From the NCBI RefSeq assembly GCF_006716425.1, contig NZ_VFOZ01000001.1:6696001-6760000 (forward strand): DNA of 64,000 bases, written 5' to 3'. The first letter of the stretch is position 1; the number at the start of each line of letters is the position of its first letter. The notes under the pieces are model-generated. The model saw only the letters and a list, made by a program, of their open reading frames with translations, was not told where the DNA came from and did not search any database. This document shows, one piece after another, positions 61,257 to 64,000 of this stretch. The position numbers and the translations under genes were made by a program. The stretch is from Actinoallomurus bryophytorum (GTDB taxonomy: Bacteria; Actinomycetota; Actinomycetes; Streptosporangiales; Streptosporangiaceae).

Positions 61257-61772
61257 ATGGATGCACGTCTGGATCGAATCAAGGCCGCGTTCGATGCTCT
61301 CGACACCAACTCCAACGGTTACCTGGAGGCGGGCGACTTCGACAGGCTCGGGCACCGGATCGTCCAGGCCCTCGACGTGGCGGAGAGCTCACCCAAGGCC
61401 CAGGCGATGCACGCGGGCTGCCGTCGCTACTGGCAGGGCCTTGTCGGCACCCTCGACCGGAACGGCGACGGGAGGCTGACCTGCGAGGAGTACGCACGGT
61501 TCCACGAACCTGACGGGTACGAAGGCAACGTCCGCCCCTACGCGGAGGCGTTGACCGCGATATGCGACCGCGACGACGACGGCTTCGTCCAGCACGCCGA
61601 CCTCGTGCGGGGGCTGGGGGCCGTGGGCTTCCCCGTGGCGAACATCGAGGATCTCTCCCGGGCGCTCGACCCACAGGGCACCGGCCAGGTCTCCAGGATC
61701 GAGTGGCGGACCGCCATCGAGGACTTCTTCCTCACCAAGGGCAGTCACTCCGTCGGCGACACCCTCGTCTGA
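61257..61772 (+). CDS. EF-hand calcium-binding protein (calerythrin-like)
   Basis: A 171-residue protein with four EF-hand loops: residues 16-27 (DTNSNGYLEAGD), 67-78 (DRNGDGRLTCEE), 104-115 (DRDDDGFVQHAD) and 138-149 (DPQGTGQVSRIE). The first three keep good Ca ligands; the fourth lacks acidic residues at positions 3 and 5 and may be weak. Layout matches prokaryotic calerythrin/sarcoplasmic calcium-binding proteins, cytosolic Ca buffers or sensors. GGAGG precedes the ATG; monocistronic with its own terminator. Confidence 0.92.
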   Translation: MDARLDRIKAAFDALDTNSNGYLEAGDFDRLGHRIVQALDVAESSPKAQAMHAGCRRYWQGLVGTLDRNGDGRLTCEEYARFHEPDGYEGNVRPYAEALTAICDRDDDGFVQHADLVRGLGAVGFPVANIEDLSRALDPQGTGQVSRIEWRTAIEDFFLTKGSHSVGDTLV

Positions 61773-61789
61773 CACCCCGCGGCCGGCGT

Positions 61790-61820
61790 CGAGCCGGTGC
61801 CCCCCACGGGCATCGGCTCG
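61790..61820 (+). terminator. Terminator hairpin after EF-hand gene
   Basis: 13-base arms with one mismatch (61790-61802 and 61808-61820), 5-base loop, followed by TCTTCCC; starts 18 bases past the stop. Confidence 0.7.
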
Positions 61821-61843
61821 TCTTCCCGTCCTGCCAGACCGCC

Positions 61844-61875
61844 GCCTCGCGGCCGGAGGATGCCGGCCGCGAGGC
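61844..61875 (+). promoter_or_regulatory. Hairpin in 5' leader of methyltransferase gene
   Basis: Perfect 13-base arms (61844-61856, 61863-61875) and a 6-base loop, ending a few bases before the GGAGAGGAG ribosome site of the gene at 61897. Either a second terminator in tandem or a translation-control element. Confidence 0.45.
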
Positions 61876-61896
61876 AGGGCCCGGAGAGGAGAGTCC

Positions 61897-62778
61897 ATGG
61901 CCGGTGACACCGGCGTGGAAGAAGGCGTTGGACTGACCGCCCTCATGGTCGCCGCCGCGCGGGCGATCGAGACCCACCGCCACGACGCCCTGGCGCGGGA
62001 CGTCTACGCCGAGCACTTCGTGCGCGCGGCACGTGCGTCCGCGGGCTGGCCGATCCGCCCTCATCAGGTTCCTGACGGCGACGCCGATCCGCTGTGGGGC
62101 CGGCTGGGGCGCTACTTCGGCCTGCGGACGCGGGTCCTCGACGACTTCCTCCTGTCCCAGGTACGCGACGGCGCACGGCAGGTCGTGCTGCTCGGGGCCG
62201 GCCTGGACACGCGGGCGTACCGGCTCGACTGGCCGCCCGGCTGCACGGTCTTCGAAGTCGACCAGGAGGACGTCCTCGCGTTCAAGGACCGCGTGCTCGC
62301 CGGGCTGCGTGCCACACCGAAGGCCGAGCGCGTCACGATCGGGGCGGATCTGCGCCTCGAATGGGCCAAGGCGCTGACCGGCGCGGGCTTCGACCCGGCC
62401 GCACCGGCCGCCTGGCTCGCCGAAGGGCTGCTGCTCTACCTTCCCCGTGCCGCCGAACGCGCCCTCATCGAGGCGGTCGACGGGCTGAGCGCCGCGGGGA
62501 GCGCTCTGGCCTACGAGATCAAGCTCGGCGTGGAGTCCGCGGCCGTCCGCGAGAGCTCGATCTACTCGGCGGCCAGGCGGACCGGTATCGACCTGCTCGT
62601 CCTGTTCGACGGGGATCCGCGGCCCGACTCCGCCGCGGACCTGACCGCCCGTGGCTGGGGCACGTCGGTCCACACCGCGTTCGAGTTCACCCGTCGCCAC
62701 GGACGCGGCCCACACCCCGAGCCCGAGCAGCACGACGCGCTGGCCGCCAACCGATGGGTGTTCGCCGGCAGGCCCTGA
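61897..62778 (+). CDS. SAM-dependent methyltransferase (TIGR00027/leucine carboxyl methyltransferase type)
   Basis: A 293-residue enzyme with the family features: LTALMVAAARAIETHR, TRVLDDFLL, VVLLGAGLDTRAYRLDWPPG (SAM loop), FEVDQ and the late WLAEGLLLYLP. Common in actinobacteria as multi-copy paralogues; substrates are mostly unknown, some O-methylate polyketide carboxylates. GGAGAGGAG precedes the ATG. Confidence 0.9.
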   Translation: MAGDTGVEEGVGLTALMVAAARAIETHRHDALARDVYAEHFVRAARASAGWPIRPHQVPDGDADPLWGRLGRYFGLRTRVLDDFLLSQVRDGARQVVLLGAGLDTRAYRLDWPPGCTVFEVDQEDVLAFKDRVLAGLRATPKAERVTIGADLRLEWAKALTGAGFDPAAPAAWLAEGLLLYLPRAAERALIEAVDGLSAAGSALAYEIKLGVESAAVRESSIYSAARRTGIDLLVLFDGDPRPDSAADLTARGWGTSVHTAFEFTRRHGRGPHPEPEQHDALAANRWVFAGRP

Positions 62779-62797
62779 CGGCGGCCACCGGCACAGG

Positions 62798-62900
62798 TCA
62801 GCCGGCGAAGAAGTCGCCGAGGGAGGTGGCGAGCGCGTCCGGAGCCTCTTCCGCGACATGGTGTCCGGAGTCGATTCCGTACCCCGGCGGTCCGGTCGGT
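62798..62900 (-). pseudogene. Possible remnant of an alpha/beta-hydrolase C-terminus
   Basis: Reading leftward to the TGA at 62798-62800, the tail GIDSGHHVAEEAPDALATSL matches the catalytic-His end of haloalkane-dehalogenase/epoxide-hydrolase-like proteins (GHH followed by EEAP). Preceding residues do not continue the fold and no nucleophile region is present, so this looks like a decayed fragment. The rest of the 331-base gap to 63110 shows no supported gene. Confidence 0.45.
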
Positions 62901-63109
62901 CTCTTCGTGATGCCTTGGGAATCGAAGGCTTCGAACATCGCCTCAGCCTCTCTCACGCATGCGTGTCGCGGTGCCCGCGTGGGCCGGGCGCGTGAGTTCG
63001 TCCCGCGTGACCTCGGCCACATTCGGGCCGTCGGCATCACAGAACGCGGTGCCGATCAGTCTTATCAGTGAGATGCCGATGGCGGCATACGCTGATGTTC
63101 GGGGAACTC

Positions 63110-64000
63110 ATGACCCTCAGATCGCGGTACGTGCGCGGAGCCGGCCAGGGGCACTGGTCGTTCATGTTCGGTGAGATCGCCGCATACGCATTCGTCGTGC
63201 TGGTACTGACCGGCGCTTTCCTCATGGGGTTCTACGAGCCCACGATGAGGCGGACGGTCTACGACGGCACGTACCCGACGCTGCGGGGCGTCGGCATGAG
63301 CGGAGCGTACGCCTCGACGCTGAACCTCAGCTTCGATGTCCGCGGCGGGCTGCTGGTGCGGCAGATCCACCACTGGGCCGCCGTCATCTTCGTCGCCGCC
63401 GTGCTGCTGCAGCTCTTCCGCATGTTCTTCACCGCGGCCTTCCGCCGCCCGCGCGGGCTCAACTGGCTCATCTGGGTCGGACTGCTGGCGCTGGGCATGG
63501 CCGCGGGCGTCACCGGCACCGTGCTGCCCGACGACCAGCTGTCCGGCGGCAGTCTCAGTCTCATCCAGGGGATCGTCCAGTCGATTCCGGTGGTCGGCAC
63601 CTACCTGACGCTCTGGCTGTTCGGCGGCGACGTGCCCGGCGACAGGATCATTCCTCGCCTGTACGAGGCGCATCTGGTCATCGGCGTTCTCGTCCTCGCG
63701 CTGCTGGTGCTGCGCCATCGGCTCCTGCGGCGGCAGGGGCACACCCGTTTCGCCGGCGGGCGGCCCCGTACCCTCGACCGCCGCTCCCGCCTGGTCGCGG
63801 CCGGGGCGCTGTTCTCCGCCGTGTGCGGGGTTCTCGCGCTGCTGGGTTCGTTGGCACAGATCAACCCGGTCTGGCTGTACGGCCCCTTCGAACCCGGCTC
63901 GATCACGGCAGGGGCCGTACCCGGCTGGTACATGGGCTTCCTCGACGGCGGACTCCGGATCATGCCGAACTGGGAACCCAACGTGTTCGGGCACCCGCTC
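63110..64000 (+). CDS. Cytochrome b subunit (QcrB-like) of a bc complex, 3' end beyond window
   Basis: 297 residues are visible. It begins GHWSFMFGEIAAYAFVVLVL in place of the longer N-terminus of standard QcrB, then MSGAYASTLNLSFDVRGGLL, VRQIHHWAAVIF, LPDDQLSGGS, SIPVVGTYLTLWLFGGDVPGD and the fourth-helix His pair in LYEAHLVIG...LRHRLL. The helix-two ligand for the high-potential heme, normally His fourteen residues after the first His of QIHHW, is Gln (CAG) here. GGGGA precedes the ATG at 63110; another ATG is at 63095. No qcrC/qcrA is seen upstream, so this is probably a stand-alone paralogue. Confidence 0.85.
   Translation, partial: MTLRSRYVRGAGQGHWSFMFGEIAAYAFVVLVLTGAFLMGFYEPTMRRTVYDGTYPTLRGVGMSGAYASTLNLSFDVRGGLLVRQIHHWAAVIFVAAVLLQLFRMFFTAAFRRPRGLNWLIWVGLLALGMAAGVTGTVLPDDQLSGGSLSLIQGIVQSIPVVGTYLTLWLFGGDVPGDRIIPRLYEAHLVIGVLVLALLVLRHRLLRRQGHTRFAGGRPRTLDRRSRLVAAGALFSAVCGVLALLGSLAQINPVWLYGPFEPGSITAGAVPGWYMGFLDGGLRIMPNWEPNVFGHPL

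Noticed and set aside
61897-62778. EF-hand and methyltransferase as one operon
   Set aside because: A terminator-like hairpin lies between them and the methyltransferase has its own leader; no functional link.

Overview
The window is high-GC DNA from an actinomycete. It has many GTG starts, ATGA or GTGA start/stop overlaps, ECF sigma plus CU044_5270-family pairs, cydABDC, an LLM-class oxidoreductase, DUF6131 and DUF2243 proteins, and two-component systems of actinobacterial type. I infer a Streptosporangiales-like, possibly Thermomonosporaceae, chromosome; genus is not resolved. No rRNA, tRNA, CRISPR array or complete insertion sequence was seen.

Layout. 1-6.1 kb: an OmpR-type two-component pair (the kinase runs off the left edge) divergent from a flavin electron-relay operon (ferric-reductase-like flavocytochrome, FMN-carrying SGAT protein, ApbE flavin transferase), then a convergent HEAT-repeat protein. 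6.2-9.7 kb: an NMT1/SsuA-type importer whose genes lie on both strands, with a methyltransferase embedded.

9.7-28.1 kb: a bidirectional, IclR-headed catabolic island. Leftward: IclR, CaiB/BaiF CoA-transferase, CitE-like lyase, cyclase, MmgE/PrpD and the importer ATPase. Rightward: a complete Liv-type ABC importer, MmgE/PrpD, Asp/Glu-racemase-like enzyme, FAD oxidoreductase, hydantoinase-like amidohydrolase, a small MmgE-like protein, LLM oxidoreductase, another MmgE/PrpD and a muconolactone-isomerase-like protein. Nearly all genes overlap, and two matching inverted repeats flank the divergent promoter. The gene set suggests uptake and stepwise breakdown of a cyclic amide or imide to organic acids and CoA esters, but I recognise no described pathway. 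Two genes carry apparent single-base frameshifts.

28-32 kb: small membrane and stress genes (CtaG-like, DUF2243, CDGSH, heme-oxygenase-fold enzyme, PRC barrel, two tiny membrane proteins). 32.4-36.6 kb: a 1,422-residue P-loop/WD40 protein. 37-45 kb: ECF sigma with partner, M64 peptidase, threonine/serine dehydratase, a NADAR-domain protein beside an NAD-dependent DNA ligase, and a secreted protein. 46-49.3 kb: two MarR regulators, each next to a palindrome, one with an O-methyltransferase and one with an SRPBCC protein carrying an Ala-Asp microsatellite. 49.4-57.9 kb: NarL-type two-component system, cydABDC and a flavin monooxygenase. 58.2-61 kb: a three-gene operon of unknown function in which two adjacent products share a Gly/Asn-rich motif. 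61-64 kb: EF-hand protein, methyltransferase, and a cytochrome b paralogue running off the right edge that lacks one expected heme ligand.
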